Positions 21,814-33,962 of a stretch of 64,000 nucleotides of DNA are shown piece by piece (position 1 is the stretch's first letter; each line of letters opens with the position of its first letter). A model generated the notes under the pieces. That model ran no database searches, was not told where the DNA came from, and was given only the letters and a program-made list of their open reading frames with translations. The translations under genes and the position numbers were made by a program. Origin of the DNA: Aquarana catesbeiana (taxonomy: Eukaryota; Chordata; Amphibia; Anura; Ranidae); contig NC_133328.1 of the NCBI RefSeq assembly GCF_042186555.1, positions 496,771,106 through 496,835,105 on the forward strand, given 5' to 3'.

Positions 21814-22188
21814 CTAAGGCCCTTTTCACACGGGCTGTCTGATCAGGTCCGCCTGAAAAACAGACCTTATCAGATTCTGAATAGTCCTCTATGGAGCGAC
21901 GGATGTCAGCGAACACATGTCTGCTGACACCCACCCCCATCCGATGCGATCCTGTCTGCCAGAAACAGACAGACTGTGATCCTATTTTCCATCCATCCAA
22001 CGGATCAGATCGGATGGAAATGGACAAACGGTCCGTTTCCATCCGATTGCCTCATAGAGGAGAGCTGGACTGTGTCCGTATCTGCTCTGCATAGCGCAGA
22101 GACACTGACCTGGGGATCAGCGGAGAGATTCCCTGCTGAGCAAGTGGATTCCACATAGCAGAGGCACCCCTTGCAAAAGGGGCCTTAG
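21814..22188. mobile_element. MITE with CTAAGGCCCYTTT ends
   Basis: CTAAGGCCCTTTTCACACGGG at the left is matched by the complement of CTTGCAAAAGGGGCCTTAG at the right. An internal palindrome (ggatggaaatggacaaacgg / ccgtttccatccgat) lies near 22,011-22,047. Non-coding, 375 bp. Confidence 0.75.
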
Positions 22189-22309
22189 TGGTTATGGTAG
22201 AAGGCTTCTGGCAATCCACTTAGGATTCTCACCTGAACCTTTGTAGCTCAAAGTGAAAAAACACTCAACATCCACAATCCCATGTATTTTAATTGTAGAT
22301 GTTCACATA

Positions 22310-23931
22310 CAGTGCCTTGCAAAAGTAATCACCCCCTTGGCTTTTTACATATTTTGTTACATTACAGCCTTTAGTTCAATATTGTTTTAATCTGAATTAT
22401 ATGTGATAAATCAGAATACAATAGTCTAAGTTGGTGAAGTAAAATTAGAAAAATATATACATAAAACAATTTTTCAGAAATAAAAAATTGATAATTGGCA
22501 TGTGCGTATGTATTCACCCCCTTTGTTATGAAGCCCATAAAAGGCTCTGTTGCAACCAATTACCTTCAGAAGTCACATAATTAGTGAAATGATGTCCACC
22601 TGTGTGCAATCTAAGTGTCACATGATCCGTCATTACATATACACACCTTTTTGAAAGGCCTCAGAGGATGCAACACCTAAGCAAGAGGTACCACTAACCA
22701 AACACTGCCATGAAGAACAAGGAACTCTCCAAACAAGTAAGGGACAATGTTGTTGAGAAGTACAAGTCAGGGTTAGGTTATAAAAAAATATCCAAATCTT
22801 TGAAGATCCCTAGGAGCACCATCAAATCTATCATAACCAAATGGAATGAACATGTCACAACAGCAAACCTGTCAAGATGCGGCCGCAAACCAAAACTCAC
22901 AGACCGGGCAAGGTGGGCATTATCAGAGAGGCAGCACAGAGACTAAGGTAACTCTGGAGGAGCTGCAGAGTTCCACAGCAGAGACTGGAGTATCTGTACA
23001 TAGGACAACAATAAGCCGTACGCTCCATAGAGTTGGGCTTTATGGCAGAGTGGCCAGAAGAAAGCCATTACTTTCAGCAAAAAACAAAATGGTACGTTTT
23101 GAGTTTGCGAAAAGGCACACAGGAGACTCCCAAAATGTATGGAGGAAGGTGCTCTGGTCTGATGAGACTAAAATTGAACTTTTTAGCCATCAAAGAAAAC
23201 GCTAAGTCTGGCGCAAACCCAACACATCACATCACTCAAAGAACACCATCCCCACAGTGAAACATGGTGATGGCAGCATCATGCTGTGGGGATGTTTTTC
23301 AGCAGTCGGAACTGGAAAACTGGTCAGAGTTGAAGGAAAGATGGATGGTGCTACTACAGAAATATTCTTGAGCAAAACCTGTACCACTCTGTGTGTGATT
23401 TGAGGCTTTCCAGCAGGACAATGACCCCAAACACACTGCTAAAGCAACACTTGAGTGGTTTAAGGGGAAACATGTAAATGTGTTGGAATGGCCTAGTGAA
23501 AGCCCAGACCTCAATCCAGTAGAAAATCTGTGGTCAGACTTAAAGATTGCTGTTCACAAGGGCAAACCATCCAACTTGAAGTAGCTGGAGCAGTTTTGCA
23601 AGAAGGAATGGGCAAAAATCCCAGTGGTAAGATGTGGTAAGCTCATAGAGACTTATCCAAAGCGACTTGGAGCTGTGATAGCTGCAAAAGGTGGCTCTAC
23701 AAAGTATTGACTTTAGACGAGTGAATAGTTGTGCACATTGACTTTTTCTGTTATTTTGCCCTTTTGTTGTTTGCTTCACAATAAAAAAAAAAAAAAAAAC
23801 ATCTTCAAGGTTGTGGGCATGTTCTCTAAATTAAATGATGCAAATCCTCAAAAAATCCATGTTAATACCAGGTTGTGAGGCAACAAAACACGAAAAATGC
23901 CAAGGGGGGTGAATACTTTTGCAAGGCACTG
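22310..23931 (+). mobile_element. Tc1/mariner transposon, structurally complete
   Basis: CAGTGCCTTGCAAAAGTAAT at 22,310 and its complement ending in CACTG at 23,931, flanked by TA (22,308-22,309 and 23,932-23,933). The 1,622-bp length fits an autonomous Tc1. The transposase inside is broken, so the copy is dead but structurally whole. A TWA MITE begins ten bases downstream. Confidence 0.95.
22710..23709 (+). pseudogene. Tc1 transposase, frameshifted
   Basis: The start MKNKELSKQVRDNVVEKY at 22,710 opens the paired-like HTH domain (YKKISKSLKIPRSTIKSII). The frame shifts near 22,900 into VTLEELQSSTAETGVSVHRT, RVARRKPLL and LWSDETKIELF (first catalytic Asp), and stops at about 23,205. Later blocks in other frames are TVKHGDGSIMLWGCFS, QQDNDPKHTAKATLEW (second Asp) and SPDLNPVENLWSDLK (Glu), ending AAKGGSTKY at about 23,709. 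All DDE residues are still present, so decay is modest: a few indels and stops. Confidence 0.93.
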
Positions 23932-23941
23932 TATACACTAA

Positions 23942-24356
23942 TGCACGGTCAGATTTTCCGACAACAAATGTTCGATAGGAGCTTGTTGTCGGAAATTCCG
24001 ACCGCGTGTAGGCTCCATCGGACATTTTCTGCTGGAATTTCCGACAAACAAAATTTGAGATCTGGATCTCAAATTTTCCGACAACAAAATCCGTTGTCGT
24101 ACATTCCGATCGTGTTATTCAATTCCAACGCACAAAGTTCCATGCATGCTCGGAATCAAGCAGAAGAGCCGCACTGGCAATTGAACTTCATTTTTCTCAG
24201 CTCGTCGTACTTGTTGTACGTCACTGCGTTCTTGGCAATCAGAATTTCCGATAAGATTTGTGTGACCGTGTGCAAGCAAGACAAGTTTGAGCCAACATCG
24301 GTCGGAAAAAATCCATGGATTTTGTTGTCGGAATGTCCGATCGTGTGTACGCGGCA
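23942..24356. mobile_element. TWA-flanked MITE, TGCCGYGTACACACG family (copy 1)
   Basis: TAA at 23,939-23,941 and 24,357-24,359 flank a 415-bp unit with ends TGCACGGTCAG and CGTGTGTACGCGGCA. The interior is made of inverted 'ttccgacaacaaa' variants. Three other copies lie at 26,636, 31,805 and 57,694. The 3-bp TWA duplication is the one used by PIF/Harbinger transposases, so I place it there tentatively. Confidence 0.85.
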
Positions 24357-24359
24357 TAA

Positions 24360-25830
24360 GTGTTCAGGAACCTGTAGCTCAATGACTGACACTCTAGAAG
24401 CTACATGAACTACCTCTGAAAAGCAGGATTAGGAATTTTTGGTCACATATTCTTGAATAGGAATACCTTAAAATCAAACAAATCAAGCATTTTGGACATT
24501 TTTTCAGGCTTTTTTTAGACTGTAAGAACTGGTCGCCTCCCCTTAGTGCATTCCATTGATTAAATCTTAAAACACCTTGAGCTTGAATACATATGTAAAA
24601 CACTTTAAATAAACTTTTAAAATGCTCATATACGTGCGCAAAAATGTGTGATCATTGAAAAACATACACCTGAAAAACCTGAAAATCACTTAAAACAGAC
24701 CTTCACCTGAACATGAAAGTACCCCCTTTGGTGGTACCCGCTCCCACTTGTTCCTCCCCTAGGCCTGCTCTCCCCGCCTGCAGCCTCCTGGGATAACATC
24801 AAACATCCCAGAGCTATGAGTAAGCACCCGACCTTGGTGTGAAACATGTAGTTCACCTTTGTATCCGGCACTTGAATAAACAATTTGCACAGGAGTGCAG
24901 CCATCCAGCCTTCTTTTCTTCTAAGTATCAAACATCCCGGGATGCTACAGGACCAGTTTCACAGCAAGCCTCTGTCTCACACATCCACAGTAGGAGGTCA
25001 GCTGTGAGTCACCAGCAAGTGACACCCAGCTCCCAAAGCCCAGATGGCAGTACAGAAGACCCAAAGACCTGAGAAGAAACAGCTATGTGGAAGACAGAGC
25101 TGGACTTCATGGACTGGTAAGTATCTGTTTCTTAAAAGTCAGTAGCTACGGTACTGTACTTGTAGCTGCTGAATTTTTATTTTCATACACAGGGATGAAG
25201 TTCCTCTTTAATACTATTTAAAGGCCTGCAAAAACATTAACCTAAAACAAAGATTAACAATAAACATAATTTACACACAATAATTTATACAATAAAGAAA
25301 AACATATTCATTTAACCAGATTATTTTTGTAGTACTGTACCCCATAGGAGCTGCTGTAGATTCAACAGTTTCTTTCTGCAGAGGCAGCCGGGCACAGTCC
25401 ATTCACTCCGGCTCAGTAAACAGTCTAGGGCAGGCATCACCAAATGGCGGACTGCGGTGCAGATCCAGACCAAGCCACTCTCCCATCCGGACCGCCACGG
25501 TTGCTCCATTTAGGAGCAGCTTCCTTCCTCCGCTGTTATTATCAAAGCAGAGTGAAGAGCCAGAGGCAGGACAATTCTGGACAGACTGTGGGAGGCACAA
25601 CAAAGTATTGGAATGAGAGGGGCAGCAGGACTTTGAGTTAAACAGCAGTTAATTAGTTGCTAGGACACACAGAGGTCCTAGCAACCAAGCACTTGCTAGT
25701 TAGTATGAAAAGTTAATCCTGGCAGCTTCCACTTCTGCCCTCTGTCCCATGCTGTGCTGTGCCTCCCGCAGTCAGTCCAGACAGTCAGGCCTCTCGCTCT
25801 CCCCTCTAAGGTAGGAAAGAGAAGGGGGAA
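24360..25830. other. No gene recognised; possible eroded MITE
   Basis: Between about 24,693 (aaaacagaccttcacctg) and 25,213 (gatgaagttcctctttaa) the edges are weakly complementary and may mark an old MITE. At 25,432 a short segment, caggcatcaccaaatggcgg, resembles hAT MITE ends, but no partner end or duplication could be fixed. Confidence 0.35.
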
Positions 25831-25839
25831 AAAGAAACT

Positions 25840-26260
25840 ACTGTGGGGAATGATGTGAAAGGGGGCAGTGCTGTGTGTAGGGGGTTGATGTGGAGTGGGT
25901 GGACGTCATGAGGACAGCACACACTACTGTGGGGGGAGGGTGCGATATGTGGGGAGTGGTGTAAAGTGGGGGGTGCTGTGGGGGGTGATGTGAAGAGGGC
26001 AGAGCACACTACTGTGGGGGCTGGGGGTTTGTGATGTGAGAGGGGGCAGTGCTGCAGGGGGGTGATGTAAAGGGGGCAGTGCTGTGGGGTGGGTGAAGGA
26101 GGGCAGTTCTGTGGGGGGGGGGGTTGATTAAAAGGGGGGCAGTGTTGTGGGGGGTTGATGCGAAAGAGGCAGAGGACAGTACTGTCGGAGGGATGATTTC
26201 AAAGGGGCTTGAAGACACTGATTTGAATAAAGGGGGATGTGAGGTTAAGTGGGTTCAGTA
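25840..26260. repeat. Degenerate G-rich minisatellite
   Basis: Repeated variants of gtgatgtgaaagggggcagtg ctgtgggg (for example 25,850, 25,985, 26,034, 26,062, 26,155). Unit length varies around 28-45 bp. Runs of up to nine G (26,115-26,124). Confidence 0.75.
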
Positions 26261-26635
26261 CACTACTGTGAAGGGGACGGAGGTTATGTGAAGAGGGTTT
26301 GAGAACACTACTCTAAAGGGAAAACTGTGATGTTAAGAGGGGACTGAGGATGTAAGAACAGGATTGTTATATAAGAGAAGAGAGAGGTTGTGATGTGAAG
26401 AATCATCACACGAAAACGCGATTTGGACCGCGATTTCTTCTGCTAGAAGAAAATTGTACTGATCAGACCTCTGTTATTTTCAGTCAATACCCCCAGTCTA
26501 GGGGATGTCTTTAGTATTTATTGCTGAAGAAACTTGTAACAGAAGGAGGATAAGGGGGAATGGGATACTCCAAAATGCTTGAGTACAATTCTCAAGAGGA
26601 CACTTCTCTCTCTAAGCAGCAGTAACACAGTCTTA

Positions 26636-27051
26636 TGCCGTGTACACACGATCAGACATTCTGAAAACAAAATCCATGGGATTGTTTCCTACGGATGTTG
26701 GCTCAAACTTGTCTTGCATACACACGGTCACACAATGTTGTCGGAAATTCCAAGTGTCAAGAATGCGGTGACGTACGACGAGCCAAGAAAATTGAACTTC
26801 AATAGCCAGTGCGTCTCTTCTGCTTGATTCCAAGCATGCGTAGAACTTTGTGCGTTGGAATTGTGTACACATGATCAGAATTTCCGACAACGGATTTTGT
26901 TGTCGGAAAATTTGAGATCCAGATCTCAAATTTTGTGTGTCGGAAATTCCGATAGAAAATGTCCGATGGAGCCTATACACTGTCAGAATTTCTGCCAAAA
27001 AGCTCCCATCGAACATTTTCCATCGGAAAATCCAACCGTGTGTACGCGACA
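26636..27051. mobile_element. TWA-flanked MITE, TGCCGYGTACACACG family (copy 2)
   Basis: TTA at 26,633-26,635 and 27,052-27,054. Ends TGCCGTGTACACACG and CGTGTGTACGCGACA are complementary. The interior aligns with copy 1 in inverted order, as expected for a nearly symmetric element. 416 bp, non-coding. Confidence 0.88.
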
Positions 27052-27054
27052 TTA

Positions 27055-28033
27055 CACTCACAGCTGTGGACCATGAGACAACTTTCAGCACAGACAATGA
27101 CAGAATGAAACAGTCGAGGTTCTTGCAGCTGGGGGCCACAAGGTAAATGGGTGGCACAAATAAGCTGACTGGAACAGTCCTAGTCCTTACAGCTGGGGAC
27201 CATAAGGTTAGCATAAGTAAATGTAGACTGAAGCAATTTCAGGACAAGTTACAGCTGGCGCCCCAGAAGTAGAACGGAACACAGTCACTAATTTTTGAGC
27301 TTGTCTCAATATGCACAATATCCGGGGCAGCTGCACACCTCTCAGCTTTAGCCAGGCACTGCTCACTGAGTTCTTCAGACCGGATCCTTAGCTCCAGAAG
27401 AAATTAGGAATAGCTGCCCCCGACCATCAGCAGACATCCTGCAGAACATCAGCAGACTCCTGCAGAACAGCAAGAGTAGCATCTGTAGCCCCAGAGGCTG
27501 TGAACTCCCCCTGCAGGACAAGACCAGGGCTGCTCCAGGCCTCAGACTATTTATGTCTCTCTCCAGCCACCTACTGGGCACAACTCCCCAGATATTGGCT
27601 GTAGGACCAGAAATTTAAAGGCAGTTCATTTGACTTTCCAACTCTCTATGTTGTATAAGCCTCCAAAATGCAGGGGAGAAACAATCAAACCTGCAGCCAG
27701 TGAAATCCCAGTACAGCTTAAAGAAATCAAAAGCTGCTCTAATGATTACAGAGGAGCCCCAGGGACTAATATTATTTAACATGATAGCAGCCTATCCAGG
27801 ATGGTGCTACCTTTTTAGTGAACCACTAAGCATTTAAAGCAAAACTAAACATCAATTTAACATGCTGTGAATGATAACTGTCACAGTTGTTTGTGCTCTT
27901 GAATAAACTGTCAAGCTAACAAAATCTGGTGTCTTAACTGATCATATGCGCAGCACCATGGTAACTGTGATTCAAACAGAGGCTAAGATGGCAGCTTCCT
28001 TGGCTATAATGAATAAAAAGATTTACTTTTGTT
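27055..28033. other. No gene recognised
   Basis: Unique-looking sequence. Direct blocks 'cagctggggaccataaggt' at about 27,128 and 27,190 are related, so a short local duplication exists. A faint RT-like string at 27,750-27,775 (ccccagggactaatattatttaa) could be a LINE scrap. Confidence 0.4.
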
Positions 28034-28037
28034 TCAA

Positions 28038-28521
28038 AGTGATTGTAAAGTCAGAAGATTTTTTTATCTTAATGCATTCTATGCATTAAGATAAAAAAAC
28101 CTTCTGTGTGCAGCAGCCCCCCTCAGCCCCCCTAATGCTTACCTGAGCCCCATCTAGATCCAGTGATGTTGTAGGATTGTCTCGGCTGCCTGGAACACCC
28201 CTTCTCATTGGCTGAGACAGCAGCGCATTGGCTCCCGCTGCCATCAATCAAAGTCAGTCAGCCAATGAGTAGAGAAAGGGGGTGGGGTCAGGCTGCGGCT
28301 CCATGTCTGAATAGACACAGGGAGCTGAGACTCAGCTCAGGTGCCCCATAGCAGGCTGTTTGCTGTGGGGGCACTCGGCAGGAGAGAGGGGCCAGGAGCA
28401 CCGAAGAGGGACCCGAGAAGAGGAGGATCTGGGCTGCTCTGTGCAAAACCACTACACAGAGGAGGTAAGTATAACAGGTTTGTTTTTTTAACTAAAAAAA
28501 AAATGAGACTTTACAATCACT
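28038..28521. mobile_element. AGTGATTGTAAA-family MITE (copy 1)
   Basis: The left end AGTGATTGTAAAGTC and right end GACTTTACAATCACT are exact complements. The right flank is TTAA (28,522-28,525) and the left flank is TCAA, one base off. Just inside the left end, atcttaatgcat/atgcattaagat forms a stem. Relatives lie at 46,354 (truncated) and 48,113 (TTAA on both sides). Confidence 0.82.
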
Positions 28522-30570
28522 TTAAGAGACCACTGTTATAAAAATAAAAATGTATTCTGATAACTATATGTAGACAAGGCCTTGGTGTAGGTATTCGCTC
28601 AGGAGGGAATACAAACACACAACAGTTCTTGCCAAGTGGAACTTTATAGGCACAGTATAGCAATGAAGTAGAGTTACATACAGTTCAAGGCCCTTTTTGG
28701 GGGACAGTACCGCTTACCACAGCCCACTGTGCAGGATTGAGTTACATAGTTACATAGTAGGTGAGGTTGAAAAAAGACACAAGTCCATCAAGTCCAACCT
28801 ATGTGTGTGATTATATGTCAGTCTTACATTGTATATCCCTGTATGTTGTGGTCGTTCAGGTGCTTATCTAATAGTTTTTTGAAACTATTGGTGCTCCCTG
28901 CTGAGACCACCACCTGTGGAAGGGAATTCCACATCCTTGCCACTTTTACAGTTAAGAACCCTATACGTAGTTTAAGGTTAAACCTCTTTTCTTCTAATTT
29001 TAATGAGTGGCCATGTGTCTTGTTAAACTCCCTTCCGCAAAAAAGTTTTATCCCTATTGTGGGGTCACCAGTACGGTATTTATAAATTGAAATCATATCC
29101 CCTCTCAAGCGTCTCTTTTCCAGAGAGAATAAGTTCAGTGCTCGCAACCTTTCCTCATATCTAATATCCTCCAGACCCTTTATTAGCTTAGTTGCCCTTC
29201 TTTGTACTTGCTCCATTTCCAGTACATCTTTCCTGAGGACTGGTGCCCAGAACTGGACAGCATACTCTAGGTGCGACCGGACCAGAGTCTTGTAGAGCGG
29301 GAGAGTTATCGTTTTATCTCTGAAGTTGATCCCCTCTTTAATGCATGCCAATATTCTGTTTGCTTTGTTAGCAGCAGCTTGGCATTGCATGCTATTGCTG
29401 AGCCTAATATCTACTAGGACCCCCAGGTCCTTTTCCATCCTAGATTCCCCCAGAGGTTCTCCCCCCAGTGTATAGATTGTATTCATATTTTGCTACCCAA
29501 ATACATTATTTTACATATTTCTACATTAAACCTAATTTGCCATATAGTTGCTTACCCCATTAATTGGTTCAGATCTTTTTGCAAGGTTTCCACATCCACA
29601 GAATTTATTGCCCTGCTTAGCTTAGTGTCATCCACAAATACAGAGATTGAACTGTTTACCCCATCCTCCAGGTAGTTTATGAACAAAATAAATAGGATTG
29701 GTCCAAGCACAGAACCCTGGGGGACCCCACTACCACCCTCTGAACTCGCCTTTGTAGCCAGTTTTCAATCCATGTACTCACCCTATGGTTCATGCCAACA
29801 AACCTTATTTTGTACAGTAAACGTTTATGGGGAACTGTGTCAAATGGTTTTGCAAAATCCAGATACACCACGTCTATGGGCCTTCCTTTATCTAGAAGGC
29901 AACTCACCGCCTCATAGAAGGTTAATAGATTGGTTTGGCAAAAACAATTCTTCATGAATCCATGCTAATTACTGCTAATGATACCGTTCTAATTACTAAA
30001 ATCTTGTATATAGTTCCTTATCATCCCCTCCAAGAGCTTACATACTATTGATGTTAGGCTAACTGGTCTGTAATTACCAGGGATTTATTTTGGGCCCTTT
30101 TTAAATATTGGTGCTACATTGGCTTTTCTCCAATCAGCTGGTTCCATTCCAGTCAGTAGACTGTCAGTAAAAATTAGGAACTATGGTCTGGAAATTACTT
30201 CACTGAGTTCCCTAAGTACCCTCAGGTGCAATCCATCTGGTCTCGGTGATTTATTAATGTTAAGCTTCCCAAGTCTAATTTTCATTCTGTCCTCTGTTAA
30301 CCATGGAGGTGATTCCTGTGATGTGTCATAAGGATAAACACTGCAGTTTTGGTTACTGAAGCCCCCCAATTCCCTCGTAAAGACTGAGGAGAAGAATAAA
30401 TTCAATACCTTTGCCATCTCCCCATCATTTGTAACCAGATGTGCTTCCTCATTCTCTAAGGGGCCAATATGGTCTGGCATTTTCACATTGGAGTTAAGCC
30501 ATCCAGGACTTTTGTTCACTCTTTTAAATTTATTACCCAATGGGATGCATTGGCTAATGCCCTTATTTAA

Positions 30571-31469
30571 CCACATGCTGACCAGCGCATGACGATGTAC
30601 GTCTGCACAATGGCACGGCTGGGCAAATGGGTGTACAGGTATGTCCCCTTTAAATTGCGGCATTGTGGGCACACGCATGCCCACCGCGTACTCCGCGACC
30701 ATGCCCGCGGGTCCTGCAGACTCGATGTACGCCCGGGGCACCCGATCGTGTTACGGAGCAGCAGAACGGGGAGATGCCTATATAAAGGCATTTCCCTGTT
30801 CTGCCTAGCAACATGACAGAGATCTACTGTTCCCTGTCATTGGGAGCAGTGATCTCTGTCATGTTTCTAGTGAGACAATCCCCCCACAGTTAGAATCACT
30901 CATTTACACAGTAATCAATGCATTTTTATAGCACTGATAGCTGTATAAATGACAATAGTCCCAAAATAGTATCAAAATTGTCCGATGTGTCTGCCATAAT
31001 GTCGCAGTCACGATCAAAATCGCAGATCGCTGCCATTACTAATAAAAAAAAATAATAAAAATGCCATAAATCTATCCCCTATTTTGTAGACGCTATAACT
31101 TTTGCGCAAACCAATCAATATATGCTTATTACGATTTTTTTTACCAAAAATATGTAGAAGAATACATATCGGCCTAAACTGAGAAAGAAATTATTTTTTT
31201 TATATATTTTTGGGGGATATTTATTATAGCAAAAAGTAAAAAATATATTTTTTTTTCAAAATTGTCGCTTTTTTTTGTTTATAGCGCAAACAATAAAAAC
31301 CCCAGAGGTGATGAAATACCACCAAAAGAAAGCTCTATTTGTGGGAAAAACTATTTTGTTTGGGTGCAACGTCGCACGACTGTGCAATTGTCAGTTAAAG
31401 CGACACAGTGCCTTATCGCAAAAAGTGCTCTAGTCAGGAAGGGGGTATATCCTTCCGGGGCTGAAGTGG
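30571..31469. mobile_element. TTAA-flanked MITE, CCACTTC family (copy 4) in CR1
   Basis: TTAA at 30,567-30,570 and 31,470-31,473. Orientation is reversed relative to copies at 3,732, 7,186 and 13,433: it ends ...CTGAAGTGG, and the block caaaagaaagctctatttg is the complement of theirs. Precise excision restores CR1 ORF2. 899 bp, non-coding. Confidence 0.92.
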
Positions 31470-31804
31470 TTAATATGCTCTTAAAGCAAACCCATCTCTC
31501 CTCCGTGTTCTTTGTTCCTAAGATTTTATCCCAATTCATGCCTTCTAGCAAGGTTCGTAGTTTAGGGAAGTTGACTCTTTTGAAATTCAGTGTCTTTGTA
31601 TTCCCCTTATGTTTCCTATTTGTGTGATTTATACTGAAGCCAATTGACCTGTGATCGCCTAAATTGCCCCGTATTTCCACATCCGTGATCAGGTCTGTAT
31701 TATTGGTAATCAGTAGATTCAGTAACGCTTTATTTCTAGTTGGTGTGTCTACCATCTGAACCATGAAATTGTCCTGCGAAACATTTAGGAACTGGCGAGC
31801 CTAA

Positions 31805-32210
31805 TGCCCTGTACACACGATCGCACATTCCGACAACAAAATCCATCTGATTATTTCTGACGGATGTTGGCTCGAACTTGTCTTGCATACACACGGTCAC
31901 ACAAAGTTGGTCGGAAATTCCAAACGTCAAGAATGCGGTGACGTACAACACGTATGAAAAGCCGAGAAAAATTAAGTTCTATAGCCAGTGATGCTCTTTT
32001 GCTTGATTCTGAGCATGCGTGGCACTTTGTGTGTTGGAATTGTCTACACACGATCTACACACGATCGGAATTTACACTAAGCTCTCAAACTTTGTGTGTC
32101 GGAAATTCCAAAGGAAAAAGTCCGATGCAGCCCACACACGGTCGGAATTTCCAACAACAAACTCCGATCGCACATTTTCCGTCGGAAAGTCCGACCGTGT
32201 GTACAGGGCA
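31805..32210. mobile_element. TWA-flanked MITE (copy 3) in CR1 endonuclease
   Basis: Ends TGCCCTGTACACACG and CGTGTGTACAGGGCA. The left flank is TAA (31,802-31,804) and the right flank TTA (32,211-32,213). Keeping the right TTA when the unit is removed restores a continuous CR1 frame (EGTKHSSKARQFLNV), which shows the insertion added the unit plus three bases. 406 bp, non-coding. Confidence 0.9.
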
Positions 32211-33360
32211 TTAGACGAATGCTTGGTTCCCTCCTCCCAGTCTATGTCTGGATAATAAAAATCCTCCATTATGATAACACTTCCCATCCTTGCTACTAAT
32301 CCAACTTGTGATAGGAGATCCGTCTCCCCTTCCTCCCTAAGGTTAGGGGGTCATAGCATACTCCCAGTATTATTTTCCCCTTAGCTTCATCCCTTTGGAG
32401 CTCTACCCATAAGGATTCCACCTCCTCCCTAACTCCCTTAGTGATGTCATCTCTCACATTCACTTGTACATTTTTCTTGATATGTAGGCATACCTCTCCC
32501 CTTTTTTTACCCTCTCTATCCCTGCGATAAAGGGTATACCCTTGAATGGTTGCCAGCTAATCATGGGAGCTGTTGAACCAGGTCTCTGAAATTCCCACAA
32601 AATCCAAATCCTCCTCGTACAACAGTATCTCTAGTTCACCCATCTTGTACGCCAGGCTCCTGGCATTGGTGAACATGCCACATAGTTTAGACCGATCACA
32701 TACTATCCTCTTATTGGGTGTTCCAAGATTGCAACTAGTTGTCACTATACTTACCTTGGGTTTATGTGCTTTAGTCAACCTACCACTAATGCCCCCAATA
32801 CTACCCTCTGGAATATGTTCCGCGCTGACTATCTCTACCTCTGGGCCCTCCCCCACGTTGCCTAGTTTAAAAACCTATCTAACTTTTTGGCCACCTTTAC
32901 TTCCAGCTGATCTGCACCCTCCTCATTTAGGTGCAGTCCGTCCCTTCTATAGTACTGGTGATCGACTGAGAAGTCGGCCCAGTCCTCCAGGAACCCAAAC
33001 CCCTCCTTACTACACCAGCTCCTCAGCCACTTGTTTACTTCCTTAATCTCCCTCTGCCTTTCTGGTATGGCTCGATCTACCGGTAGTATTCCTGAGGATA
33101 CTACCTTGGAGGTCCTTTTCCTCAATTTAGCTCCCAAGTCCCTAAAATCGTTCTTTAGGACACTCCATCTGCCTCCGACTTTGTGATTGGTGCTAACGTG
33201 CACCATGACAGCTGGGTCATTCCCAGCCCCTCCTCGTAATCTGTCCACCAGATCTGTGATGTGCCGAACCCAAGCGCCCGGTAGCAGGGCCGTCTTTAGC
33301 GCAGGGCAAACGGGGCACTTGCCCTGGGCCCAATCTTTGTTGGGGGGCCCGCGCTAGCCG

Positions 33361-33772
33361 TGAATTGGGGCCCCGATGACAGCTTTGCAGAGTGCGCAGA
33401 GGACACGGGAGGATGTATTCCGTGCTAACCAGCTGAGAGGGGGTGGGGCCGGGAGCTCCACTGACGCTCTGACCCCGCCTACGTGACGGCTTGTAGTGAG
33501 AGCCAGTGATCGGAGTGGGAGTGTCATTGGAGTTCCCGGCCCCGCCTCCTCTATACTGGCTGGTGAATACAGAGGTCCGGGGGCGGGGCCGGGAGCTCCA
33601 ATGACACTCCCACTCCGATCACTGGCTCTCACTACAGATGCGAGTACACAGGCTGCACGTGGGCGGCGTCAGTGGAGCTCCCAGCCCCGCCCCTCTCAGC
33701 TGACTAGCGCGGGAATACATCCTCCTGTATCCTCTGTGCGCTCTGCAAAGCTGTCATCGGGGCCCCAATTCA
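33361..33772. repeat. 412-bp imperfect palindrome inside the hAT element
   Basis: Arms of about 185 bp: tgaattggggccccgatgac at the left edge against gtcatcggggccccaattca at the right, and gtagtgagagccagtgatcg near the centre against cgatcactggctctcactac. About 35 bp separate the inner arms. Short frames on opposite strands both begin MRASDRSGSVIG, which is the same palindrome read from each side and not a gene. Confidence 0.92.
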
Positions 33773-33962
33773 TAGGTGGTGCAGCCCCCAACACAAAGCA
33801 TCAGTGGAACTGTTGTAGTGAGAGCAGAGAGTGGAAGCCCCGCCCACACACCTGAATGTATGTAGTGAGTTTGGCTGGCCAGGTATGTCTTTACACCCAT
33901 AAAATGCCTGACTGCTGAAACCCTGAGCTGTGTTATTCAACTGTAAAGCTGTGCATTGCTGA

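Larger units (their letters stand above)
28824..32856 (-). pseudogene. CR1 ORF2: AP endonuclease plus reverse transcriptase, broken
   Basis: From 32,856 leftward the endonuclease begins (MGELEILLYEEDLDFVGISE, ETWFN). It continues at 31,764-31,474 (MVDTPTRNKALL, GDHRSIGFSI). RT blocks follow: NINKSPRPDGLHLRVLREL (about 30,270), VVYLDFAKPFDTVPHKRLLY (about 29,860), then codons near 29,700 for GVPQGSVLGPILF and FVDDTK (Ala to Val in the FADD box). The C-terminal region is at 29,486-28,824 (EKDLGVLVD, HLEYAVQFW, RMWNSLPQ). Stops and frameshifts occur between blocks, besides two MITE insertions. Removing the MITE at 30,571 plus one TTAA gives the in-frame run FKSILNKGISQCIP. Confidence 0.92.

Noticed and set aside
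33354..33855. Two ORFs starting with the same MRASDRSGSVIG peptide on opposite strands
   Set aside because: This is the same palindrome read from both sides, not a gene pair.
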